The translations under genes and the position numbers were made by a program. Under the pieces are notes generated by a model. The model did no database searches, was not told the origin of the DNA, and saw only the letters and a list, made by a program, of their open reading frames with translations. A stretch of DNA of 64,000 bases from Pholiota molesta. Taxonomy: Eukaryota; Basidiomycota; Agaricomycetes; Agaricales; Strophariaceae. The stretch's first letter is position 1. Every line of letters starts with the position of its first letter. The DNA lies in assembly GCA_014925825.1 (NCBI GenBank), contig JACGCK010000075.1:1-64000 (forward strand), written 5' to 3'. Below, in pieces: positions 12,356 to 23,010 of the stretch.

Positions 12356-12365
12356 TATATATAAG
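12356..12365 (+). promoter_or_regulatory. TATA box of NLR2
   Basis: TATATATAAG lies 166 bp before the NLR2 start codon. The same element at the same spacing occurs before NLR5 (56956), and TATAAATAAG lies 177 bp before NLR4 (36233). Conservation in three copies supports a core promoter; the transcription start is not determined. Confidence 0.5.
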
Positions 12366-12521
12366 TATGCCTGACAGATCAATGATATTGCTGTGGACAT
12401 CAAAAAACAAGGCTGTTCCCACTAGTACAAGTACAACGGCGCCGATTCATAAACAAGAACCATCTCATATCTGTTCCCAACATACAACATCCACCCATCA
12501 CCACTTGGCCTCAACGGAATC

Positions 12522-15500
12522 ATGCAGACTCCCAACGAACCGCAAGCTACTCAGTCGACCGAAATTTCCGCTCCCACCAGTGCGACGATGGTCGCCGTCG
12601 ACACAGGCATCAGTTTAGCAAACAGTGTCATCGCCATCGTGAAGGAAGTCGGGGGGATGTTGAAAGGTGTTCCGTACGTTCAGGCTTTATCCGGGGTCAT
12701 TCTGCAGATCATAAAGATCAGAGATGTATGCAGCGTATATACTCCAAAATACGATATATTGACCAAATGATTTTTAGGAAATCAAATCGAACAAGGAGCG
12801 TTGTCGCGAGATCATCGAAAAAGTGCTCCGCATCTCAAAATCGATTTATGAAAGGCTCGCGGACGTTGCGAAATCCGAGGGAAAGGAGAAATTGACCAGA
12901 TTGGAGGGCCATCTCGGGGATTGCAAAAGGTATGTTGAGGTCAATGTTTTCTTGTGTACGACGCTCAGAATTTGTAAAGCACCCTAGAAGCTGTGCATAC
13001 GGAGCTCCAGAAACATCAATCACGAAACCCATTGGCAAAGCTCATAAACCGCGGGTTGGAGGAATTGAATATGTTGGATCGGCGTGTCGACGAATTGAAA
13101 ATCAATCTCATTCTGGTAAGCATAAAAAATCAGAGGGCACGGCCGTATATCTAACAGAGCTCAATACATGTAGGATATTCTCGTCGCTATTCAATTGGAG
13201 CAGGCTGCAACAGCGACGAATGTAATTCAATCGACGGCGCTTAAGTACGTACATGTCTTTTATTCGAAGTTGCGCTACTCAAATAAATTCAGCGCACCAA
13301 CCGATAGCGCAGACCACGTCCTACCTCCGAAACCCCACCTAATGGTCGAGCGCGAAGAGCAGTTAAATCTCGCGCTCAATATTCTTCTGAGGCCGGAACC
13401 CTCTCGAATTGCGATCATAGGTGGCGGCGGGTTCGGGAAGACTACGTTGGCCCGCATGATCCTCCATGAACCCGAAATTCTCGAGCGCTACCAATCCCAA
13501 TATTTCCTATCCTGCGAGGGTATTTCTAACATCGACTCTCTACTGCTGGGATTTGGATCGATGCTCGGACTCAACGCGGCTCCGTCTGCGATACTCGCGT
13601 CAGCACGGCGTCTGCTGGGGACATCGACCACTCTTGTATGCTTCGACAACTTCGAAACTCCCTGGGAAGGATTTGAAACGCGCACAAAAATTGAAGAACT
13701 ACTGGAATCCATCGCCGACATCCCGAATTTATCGCTCATCATAACCATACGTGGTGAACAACGACCTTTGAAAGTCATGTGGTCCAATCCACTCCTCCCA
13801 CCTCTCTCGACTCTATCTCTGGATGGCGCAAAGGATGTACTCCGTACCATTGCTAGCAATCATACCGTTGACGATTTTACTCTTCAACTTCTACATGCCA
13901 TCGATGGCATTCCGTTGGCAGTTACACTTGTCTCGACACTCCTCCGTGATGGCGAAAGCTCCGAGTCCTTGTGGGGCCGTTGGTCGGCAAAGTACACTAA
14001 AGTTATTCACACTGGCGGTGACGATCGCCAATCTAACCTAAATCAATCAATCGCTTTCTCTGTCGACAGCCTTCGCATGAACAAGAATGCATCTGCATCT
14101 CGACAGGTACTAGCTGTGTTGTCGTTACTTCCCAATGGCTTCCCCTTTAATAAGGAAGCCATAGATGACTTGCAGCTGCATCTCAACAGCTCCACTGCCG
14201 CCAAGGTCCCACGAGGTTTCCAAAATTGCGGACATTGCTCAGGCGCATCACTCGAGCGGATCAGCATACCAAGGATGTCAACACATCAGCGGGCATGCCT
14301 AGCCAACAGAGCGGAATGAGTGACCTTCATACTATTTTAGAAACGTTGCGGGCTGTCGCTTTGATTAGGGTAGACCACACCAGCACCTCTCCTCGACTCC
14401 AAATGCTCTCACCCATCAGACTGTTCTGCAATGAATTCCTTTTCCCTGAAACCTTGCTGGTGCTTGAAAATGTGGCCAACTATTACATCACCATGTTAGA
14501 GTTTACAAGACTCAGCAATGCAGAATGTTATGCTCAGGTTGTTCCCGAGATCCAGAATATCCACTTGGTCTTTCAGAGAGTATTCAAAGTCGGCTACTCC
14601 CAGGACATCACTCGCCTCATAACAGCCACTTCTGATCTTACCGACTGGTCTCACTACATCGGATACCTATCCCAGGATACCATACAAATGGCCCTCCAAA
14701 ATTCAGTCATTTTCCCTATCCCACATGGCAGATGTCTTATGTCACTTGGTAGATTGTATCACTCTCAAGGCCAACATACCAAGGCTGAAACTTACTTCAG
14801 AGCGGCTGCCACACTCTTCAAGCAAGCAAAAGATGTGGATGGGGAGGCAGATGCATTACACCACTCTGGTAACATGCTTTTTAATTTGGCGCAGCGCAAC
14901 CAATCAGAATTTGCATTCACAACGAGCTTGAAGCTCTATACCCAAACTGGAAATAAGGGCGGGGCAAGCAAGTGTTCGCTGTAGCCTCGGGGATTTGTAC
15001 AGGTCTCAGGGCCGAGATTCGGAGGCACAGGCTACTTTATCGGATGCACTGGAGGCCTACCAACAGATCTCAGATCTTCTAGGCCATGCAAATGTTGCTC
15101 AAAGCCTATCTAATGTCCACTTCATCCGCGGTAATCTAGTCAAAGCCGAGAAATATGCTACTGAAGCCTTAAACACAGCAAAACAAGTAAACTCTGCGCG
15201 TGGAGAGGGAAATGCACTCCAGACACTGGGCTGCACATATCTTGGACTGGACAGGGTTCCAGAATCCAGGCAGGCTCTCGAGCAGGCCCTTATCATATTC
15301 AAGCAGCAGAATACTCCCATTAAGCAGCTCAATGCCATCGATGACCTAGCAAAGGTTTACATCCAATCCGACCAGCTGTCTGCGGCAGAGGCACTGCTCA
15401 CAGCATCCTCCAAGGTGGAATTGGATGTGATCCAGATAGCCGGTATTTTGACCCAGCTTGGATGGCTTTATATCTGTGGCGATCATCTCGACAAGGCCAA

Positions 15501-16047
15501 ACCCGTTTTAGACGATGCACTCCAGCGCTTCCGAAGATTTGATCACAAAGGCAAGCAGGCCGAGGTTCTCGGATATCTAGCGACTGTATATTTCAAGTCC
15601 AATCGACTGGACGAAGCGGAGCGGGCGCTTAATTCTATCCCAGATCTTGGCACGTGGATCAATGTCGAAATTCACCGACACTGGGCCCTCGGAGACCTCT
15701 ACATCGTCAAAGGAGACCTCGAAGACGCGCAGGCTTCATTAAATGCAGCAATGGCTGCATGCAAAGATGGGGGGGAACATCCATTGTCGTATCAGCAAGG
15801 CAACATCCTTCGCAGCATGGGCACCCTCCACGTGGAGCAAAGTCGCGCTGATCTCGCAATCGACAAATTCAAGGAAGCACGCGAGTTCCATCGCAAGGCG
15901 CAGTGGGTCTCCGAGCAGGCCACCGACCTCAAGCGACTCGGCGAGGCGTACGAAATGCTGGAGAGGGCCGAAGAAGCAGAAGCAGCCTTCAGGGAGGCGG
16001 AGGACCTGATGGAGAGTGTGCGTGAGGCTCGCACCTTGAAGGAATAA
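12522..16047 (+). pseudogene. NLR2: HeLo-like/NB-ARC/TPR gene with two frameshifts
   Basis: Exons are 12522-12725, 12778-12929, 12980-13115, 13174-13244 and 13293-16047, with introns of about 48-58 bp. Exons 1-4 encode a helical N-terminal domain of about 188 residues. Exon 5 begins with a linker and an intact Walker A (GGGGFGKTT), a Walker B-like CFDNFE, an ITIRGE sensor-like motif and DGIPLA. A one-base deletion near 14205 (with a nearby 6-bp deletion) shifts the frame and would stop translation at 14319, leaving about 529 aa. The TPR region is open in another frame from 14226, then shifts again near 14960 (one extra base relative to NLR1) and reads to the stop at 16047. The N-terminal half resembles NLR4/5, but the early TPR region is nearly identical to NLR1, so the gene is mosaic. 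Confidence 0.85.
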
Positions 16048-16870
16048 ATGTAGCTATGTGATTCTCATGTACTCGGTGCGAACGTGATTGGATATGGACG
16101 TTTCATTGTATATTTTCGAATCATAGCATGATAACGAGCGAATCACTGTGGATTTGAGTCCTCTTCGCGTCTTCCGCGATGGTACACAAAACTGCAATGA
16201 GATCTATCTAAAAATCTGCTCTAAATAACGTGTATACACTCCAGTATATCGAAATCGACCTTCTTGATTGCTGGTCAAATTCGAACGCAAAACGGCTTGA
16301 CGGAGGTGAGTGACGAATCTTTCATTATCATGGCGCAAATTTTACATAGTCGCTCATGCGAGGAAACATTCAATGAAAATGTAATTCCAACTATATTAGT
16401 GTTTTTGACGTACATAAAACTCGGTACATCAAAGTACACGCAGATGGGAGACCACTGTCATATTAGTTTCTATGTACATCAAGCACGATGAAAAGGATAG
16501 CACGTATCATAGGAATAATGTCAATGTAACGAAAAGGTTGGATGCCACCGAGCAAGTCACTGTGCGCAGTACCCCACTATTGACCTCCTTAATTTTTGCT
16601 GCTCTGGGTACTCAACCCGACGTGGCACGCACATCACTACGATCCATTGGTTCTTAGCTAGGGCAGCAAATAAAAACGTACGAGGTCGTACCCTTAGAAT
16701 GTCTGGAATAATGCTGGCGAAGTCGGAGGAGCCGCATTGCCTCGAAGTACAGTGGAGGCGGAATAGGCAGAAACCGACTCTTTCCTGGACACGAAGGATG
16801 AGCTTAGATGGGCAATATCTCGTTCATAAAGCACTTACGCCACTCGTTTATGCCCGAAGTGAGGAGAAAT
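16048..16870. repeat. Block D, unit 2
   Basis: Copy of the NLR 3' flank, closest to the copy behind NLR4 (39944-40800). Both lack the short tract at 4085-4105 that units 1 and 3 share. No gene seen. Confidence 0.6.
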
Positions 16871-17640
16871 AACAGGCAATCCTATCAAATGCATGCTACG
16901 TGTCGGCGTCGTGATCTCTGATATAGGAACGTTGTGGATCCGTATTCAGAGCGAGCATCGGATACAAACAGTCCGAATATCCATTTGCACAAGAGCTATC
17001 GCAATCACAGTCGTATAAGCATGCATACAGTAAATTTCAACCACAGCAACTCACCAGATGCCGCCGAACCTTATTCTTCTACCATTTCTCCTGCAGATTG
17101 ATCGCTAAATGATCCCCTGAAAGACTAAAGATTAGGATTATTTTATAACCGTACAATAGCATATATAGGTACTTACTTCACTTTGAAGTCTAAGAGGTTG
17201 AATATCCATCGACATCGGAGGCAACTGCACAATAAGGGACCGGAGGGAGTGGTGAGCGGACGGGGCTATTTACCGTAAGGTCGCAACGAAGTGCCAATAG
17301 GTGAGTGCAATCCTGCTGCAAGGTGGTATTCATTGAGAAATAGGCGACGGTGGGGTTGAATTTTCTTTCGAAGAGGCACCTGAATTGGATAGATCTGTAG
17401 AGATAGAGAATCAATCCACGGGTAGACAAAGATGGGAAAGAGCACCTACATCAGTAGAACTGCGTCACAGCGGCAGACGAGCATCACAAAGCCCGCTGCT
17501 CTCCAACGGCGACCCTAGCAGCAGTGGAAGAAACTCATGGAGTAATGGCTCAAGCACTCCGACGAGGCGCAGAATACTTCACGGTGGGGCTGATGTCGAA
17601 CGATAACACCTCAAAGGGCTACGCGGAGGAAGGAGGTAGG
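16871..17640. repeat. Block E, unit 2
   Basis: Diverged copy of the E block, shorter than in unit 1 (internal deletion around 17200). Minus-strand fragments only; no intact gene. Confidence 0.5.
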
Positions 17641-19500
17641 GACGGAGGGGACAGTGGATCATCGAAGGTCAGGCTCCGGACCAGGGGGAGACCACAAATC
17701 TAAAAAAAAATGTGTCGATGTGGCTATCTGTCCCAACAAAGAGCATCAGTAGAGTGTGCGTGCAAAAAGGGTTGAATCGTACGATATCTGCTACGCGGAG
17801 AAGAGCTACAAGTCACCTGGCCGAAAAGCGCCCTCGGAACGGGCATCTGCGTCAGGAGAAGGTTATGGGGTATTCCAGGCTGCGGACGAGGTCTCAACGG
17901 AGGGGGTAGGGCAAAGAAATAGCATGGATGCGGCGACAGTGACGGGTTGGATCAAAAGATACTACGCGTCGGGTAGCAGCGCCAACGATCCACGAGAACG
18001 TTATGTAATCGACTAAGAATATACATTGTACGTGCGCGTGATTGGCGCGTGAACTTGCACCAGTGAACCAAGGATGGAATCGAGTGCGGTGACGGAGATG
18101 ATAGCTCTGTAGTTCCATTGTGAGCGAGCTACGCAAGGCTAGGCAGAGAAGAGTACTGATGCTTTCAGATGACATATCTGTATCCGACCCTCCGCCGAGT
18201 CGCGACATATAACCTCTCAATCTCGCAACTCAGCGCTCGAAATGTCTGTTTCAACATTCCTCCGCTCGTCTGTGGGACCCCGAATGTTTTTTGCACGTTC
18301 TGATACGAGCTTCGAGAAATATCAGATTTTCATTAAACACTGTCTATTGGACACTTGTGACAGTGTGCGACCCAGAAAGAAGGAAACGATCTGAATTCCG
18401 TCGATACATACGCACGAAGCTGCTCTGTACTTAGTTTTTATAATCGATCGACGATGCTCGACCCAGAGAATCCGAACCGAGGTCAGCACTTGCAGACACT
18501 CCAATCATCCCTGGGCGCCTATCTGACAAGGACATGTGGGTCGATTAGTATACGCAGGTATACCGAGAGGCGGCGATTGCATACCGCAATATTTCGAGGA
18601 CAAATCATTCTCCGAGGGTGTCCAATTCTTCAAATAAATCTACCATAGTATTCATTTAGCATATCGCAAAGCATGATCATATGTTCGAAACACACCTACA
18701 CTCGCTCTCCCTAGACATATACTTCCAATGCCGTCCTGCTTTGAATTTATCCCTCAGTAAAACCGACCCAAATCCGGACTGCACACCGTACCCCATTGCC
18801 AACGGTGACCATGCGCACTTCGTCAAGGCCCACACCAGCCTAAGCGCCTGACAGGTAACGTCTTGCTTTATCGCCCGCCGCCCGAGCCAGCCTGGACCAG
18901 CACCTCCGCAAGTGTCAAGCCACATACGTACTCCCAACAACCATCACACACATCGAGTCCTATCGCCCAACACGCGGCGCACATGCTAAGCCTCCGACAG
19001 CGTCGCACGAACGCCGCCGCGCAACCACACTCAGGCCGTGGCGCATACTCGGCCGATTCGTCAGCGGCGCGCGGCATGGGTGGGGACCGTATCGGAACGC
19101 AGAAGAAGGCATATATGTAAGGTCGGCGTTGTGTAAGGATGGGGGTCGTCCCCAGTCGAACGGGCAGCAGCTTTCGGTTGAGGTCCTATATTTCGTGATG
19201 CGAGTATATTGAATTTGTCTGGAGAGCGAAATTGGCGTAAAATTCTAGACGCATATAGCTAGGAAATAGAGCCGGATGGGATGGTCGATCGGTGGGGCGC
19301 GCGATTCCTGGACATGAGTCATGAGGTCACACTAGTACACTAGAGGCTGATGTAGATCATCCGGGCGTGGGGGAAGACATTGGCGTTGAAGGATGCATGG
19401 CGTGTGCGAACTCGCCCGCGAGGTGTCGGAACGGAAATGGGGTTTTGCAGGTAACCCTCGATCTACGGAAAATTTGTGAGAAACCCAAGACGGCTGACTT
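17641..19500. repeat. Blocks F and partial G, unit 2
   Basis: 17641-18430 matches block F. 18430-18960 is not clearly shared with other units. 18985-19120 matches the start of block G, and 19130-19500 is a diverged continuation. The block order breaks here: H, I and K are absent and other remnants follow. No intact gene recognised. Confidence 0.45.
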
Positions 19501-19696
19501 TTTGACTAGTTTCCAACCCGCTTCGCTAAGAAACTGAACGCAAAATCGGTTAAATAGCTTGCCAAGATGGCGTGTCGACTACAATCAGTACAGCATAGCG
19601 GAAAGAGAAAAAAGTACATAATGACGTCCGATAACTCAATGCAACCCACTGCATGACCCGGAATATCGATATCTTCAACCACCTCACATCTATACT

Positions 19697-20378
19697 TCAG
19701 TACCTGTATCGTGTCGAGTAATCTATCACGAAAGGTCAGGTACCACATATTATCAGGTGTGAGATAGCGCAGACCTTTAGGCGAGACAACTAGACCGCGA
19801 CGCTCCTCGATAAACTGTCTCAACGATGTCAATCAACTAGAGGCGAAATGATATAAGTTATGTCTTGATATTGGCAAGGAGAGATTCCCACCTCTTGTTT
19901 ATTATCCATAGCCCAGTTTCTGAAACGAAAAGAAGACATGTTAACATGAGCTCGGTGAACAAACGATTAAACGACACGCACATTTTGTTATTGTTACCAG
20001 TCCCCAGATCAATCATGATGTGTTTATTACTTCAGTTCTAGCTCAGTAAACCGAATGCTCCAAAAAGAAGGAAGTGCATTACCGATAGAAAAACATGACC
20101 GTGCAAGGATCGTACAACTCATACATCTGTCGCTCATCAGAGAAAATAGCGTGTACATGAAGCTAAATTCTTACCTTATTGAAGTCTGGCACCTCTGTGA
20201 TATCAACAAGGTAGATAACAGCAAAGTTTTGGACCGACGAGCGAGGAATAGAGGGTCTCGTCCATCGTCATGCATTGGCTGTCCCAGTCATGGCCGAATC
20301 GGATGACGACGACGCGATCTTCTTCTGATTTTATAGCTTCATCCCATCCAGAGGGAGATGGGGGAGAAAACAAGAGAT
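19697..20378 (-). pseudogene. dim1: Broken copy of U5 snRNP thioredoxin-like gene DIB1/dim1 (TXNL4A family)
   Basis: The minus strand carries six exon pieces that read in order as the Dib1/Dim1 spliceosomal protein, with GT-AG introns still in place: about 20378-20175, 20126-20083, 20029-19982, 19919-19892, 19836-19775 and 19722-19697. Recognisable runs are EEDRVVVIRFGHDWD, NFAVIYLVDITEVPDFNK, MYELYDPCTVMFF, HIMIDLGTGNNNKINWAM, RGLVVSPK and DYSTRYRY before a TGA. Breaks: the expected start codon reads ATC, a base is missing before the GW residues, the reading frame shifts before NFAV, and about 8 bases are missing in the exon carrying RGLVVSP. Dib1 is normally an essential single-copy protein of the U4/U6.U5 tri-snRNP of about 142 residues. 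Retained introns mean a DNA-level duplicate, not a retrocopy. A functional copy must exist elsewhere in the genome. Confidence 0.85.
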
Positions 20379-20568
20379 ATCAGAGGTTCAGATGGGAGGG
20401 AGTCGAAAGGGAGTGGCAGAGGCCATAGGCGAAGTTCCAGAAGGTGGCAAAACGGGGTCAAGGGTAATTATAAGAGTGGCTGTGCTACTGCCTCTCACCA
20501 TCACCGCCCGCTGAATCCGGACGTCGTCGACTACCGCCCCGTTCTCATATGCGCAACTCCCATGACCG
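20379..20568. other. Spacer between dim1 pseudogene and F-box remnant
   Basis: No gene or repeat recognised; a short AG-rich stretch at about 20345-20440 immediately precedes the lost dim1 start. Confidence 0.3.
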
Positions 20569-21712
20569 TTGCCCCAGACGCCTGACGGACACGAGATTGG
20601 CCTGCACTGCCATCGAGAGGAGGCCGCTGCAGTGCTCCGGACCCTCCTGACAGCGCTATCCCTCCCAGCACCGCGGCGTCTATCCCTAATGCTCCGATTC
20701 TCGGACTCACCTACCTCGCTTTCGCTCTTTTCCTGGCTCCCCCTGATTCCCGCCGTCCCACGCCTCCGATGGATGGGGGCACTTCGACCTCACCCTCGGC
20801 GCTCCGCCGCACACTCTCCCCCGCGCCACGCCACGTCCCCCGCGGTGTACCCTCCCAGCGCTCATGGTCGTCATCCGCAGCACCCTAGAACGCAGCGCCG
20901 TCATTCCCCCCTCAGCGCCCTGTTCACGCCCTCCACCTCCCGGGCGTGCACACGCTCGCGCTCTCCCCCGCCCGGCGCGAGAGTATGGGAAGACCGCGAG
21001 CTCGCCGCCGCCCTCGCCTCCACGCCCGCGGTCACGCAGCTCGCGCTCGAGGACCCCCGCGACACCACCCCCGCGCAGCCCACCACCGCGCTCGACCAGC
21101 CCACCACCGCCTGCCCTCCCTCATGCCTCAGCTCCCAGGACTCCGATCCGCTCTGGCGCACCGCGCCGGCGCCCGCGCTCCTGCACCTCGCGCTCCCCAC
21201 CCCGCCTCGCCTAGCGCTGTTCGTGCGCGTGCCGCGCCCTCCGCGAGCTCTACACCGCGCTCGCCTCCGCGCCCGCGGTCACGCAGCTCGCGCTCGAGGA
21301 CCCCCGCGACACCATCGCCGCGCAGCCCACCACCGCGCGCGACCCGCCCCCGCCCGCCCTCCCTCCCTCAGCTCCACGACGTGGCCCCGCACTGGCGCGC
21401 CGCGCCTGCACCCGCCCGCCTGCACCTCGCGCTCCCCGCGCCTCGCGCTGCACGCACCCGCGCAGGCGGCCGTTTCTCGCGCTGTTCGTGCGCGGGCTAC
21501 TTCGCCGCGGCGCGCGCGTGGCGCGATCTCCGAATCCGGAACGCGGGCGTGCCCCGGAACGCGGGCGTGCCCCGGAACGCGGGCGTGCCCCGGTGCGCGC
21601 GGTCGTGATCAGCAACTGCGCGCCGTTTTGGAGCTGCGTTCCGGGCTGGCGGGCTGGTAGGGCTGGCGCGGAGGTGTGGAAGGAGTGGGGCCCTGGGGGC
21701 GAGAGTTTTTAA
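20569..21712 (+). pseudogene. Block J, unit 2: C-terminal half of F-box gene remnant
   Basis: Homologous to the 3' half of the F-box remnant of unit 1. It lacks the F-box part and is extremely GC-rich. A 363-aa open frame (20569-21660) exists but is mostly Pro/Arg/Ala low complexity and does not follow one ancestral frame. The ancestral frame (STPAVTQLALED) appears twice, at about 21031-21066 and 21268-21303, because of an internal duplication of about 240 bp. The end carries a triplicated 18-bp unit, then the VVISNC motif and a tail ending GGESF before a stop at about 21712, so this copy keeps the longest C-terminus of the three. Confidence 0.55.
21538..21591 (+). repeat. Three tandem copies of an 18-bp unit
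   Basis: Three perfect head-to-tail copies of an 18-base GC-rich unit beginning GGAACGCGGGCG. The related F-box remnants at about 10676 and 55340 have a single copy, so the expansion is specific to this unit and keeps frame (6 codons per copy). Confidence 0.85.
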
Positions 21713-23010
21713 GTGCGCAGTTCCGCGAGCGAACTGAGGAGGCAAAGAAGACTGAGCTACCCAATGAATATGTTCAAGTTCGTGCCGACAACGACGAACT
21801 TCAAGATTGTTTCCAACATACCGATTGGAATCTTGTCTCTGCGATTCTGATGCGACTGACTGCACCAGGCGAGTCATCGGGATAGCCCGTATATTTCATT
21901 AGCTTTGCTTCATGTCGTTTTTGACATATTTTCAGCAGAAAGAACCGAGAGGGATCGCAATATCCCTCAGAAGGCGGGGATGACTTTGCGTGCGCAGCCA
22001 TTTCAGTATCGCATCCCCTGTTATCCTTCTCACCCACACTTTTAGGTCGTAAGAACTTGCACGCCATCGTACATGAGAGCCCTCCATCTTCATCGGATAC
22101 CTCGAGACGCCGCGGATTCTAACGAGCTAGACTTCTACAACGGCGCTGACGATTTCATCCTCGCCGCGATCGCAGAGCATACAAGCGAAGAGGAACGAAT
22201 GGATGCGCCGAGACCTTTCTTCGAGGCAATTTTTTTTTGGGAAAGACCCCAAATTGGAGTACAAAGTCGCATAGAGCGAGGCATTGAGCATCAACAAGAG
22301 AGCGTCTGATACGAAGTTCGATGGCGCCTATGTGACACAGATCGAAGCCGACGCTAGCTCAATCAGCACGGCCGTCATCGAAGTGAAGACTAAAGTATAC
22401 GGAGCCTCCCTTGCGCAATTGACAAAAGGCTACGCGGAGGAGGTGTATGGATTCAAGGTATATATCTTACTTGTCTACTTTCTACTCGAAAGTTCACTTG
22501 ACCGGCACAGAACAAGGGTTACTTCGACTCGACCTATTTCCCGAAAATCTTCATCGCTCTCAATAGGCACAAGCTTGAAATCGCGGTTGCAGTGTGCCTC
22601 GAAACTTGCTCAAAACGGTTGTCGTCAACGAGATTCTCTGACGGAAAAGGTTGCACGCGTCGCTGTGTCTCTGGAAGCCTGCTCTACTCAGCGCAGTGCA
22701 TCCTACTCGACGCTTACAGCTGCCCCGCCGGCGTTATTTCTCCCTTCGCCGACGCTCGAGCCCTTGGACACGTCTCAGCCATTGACCCGGGGTGCATTCG
22801 ACACTTTGCCCGACACCAGGACTGTTGGTTGGCCACCCGAATTCGGCGAATAACACCCAATAGGGCCTTCCTACTCGTGCTTATACGCAACTGTGGAATT
22901 CCAGGATCAGCGAGGGATGGAAAGGCACGGCCGGGCAAGCCACATAGGCCAGAGCCTCGCCGACATGCCTTCATGACTCTTTCATGCAGCAGAGCCTCCT
23001 ACGCCTAGAC
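21713..23010 (+). pseudogene. Spliced coding remnant of unknown gene
   Basis: Several exon-like pieces lie on the plus strand. The clearest is 22284-22457, joined across an intron with GT-AG ends (22458-22510) to an exon from 22511. Together they read a coherent stretch (GAYVTQIEADASSIST, VYGASLAQLTKGYAEEVYGF, then YFPKIFIALNRHKLEIAVAV). The pattern is like N-terminal regions found ahead of fungal-type protein kinase-like domains, but no kinase motif is visible, so that is only a guess. Earlier pieces at 21720-21870 and 22020-22300 may be upstream exons. After about 22600 the frame becomes unconvincing. Truncated and probably dead. Confidence 0.35.

Noticed and set aside
20569..21660. 363-aa plus-strand ORF
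   Set aside because: GC-rich DNA gives long open frames by chance. Composition is Pro/Arg/Ala, and the ancestral F-box frame runs through other frames.
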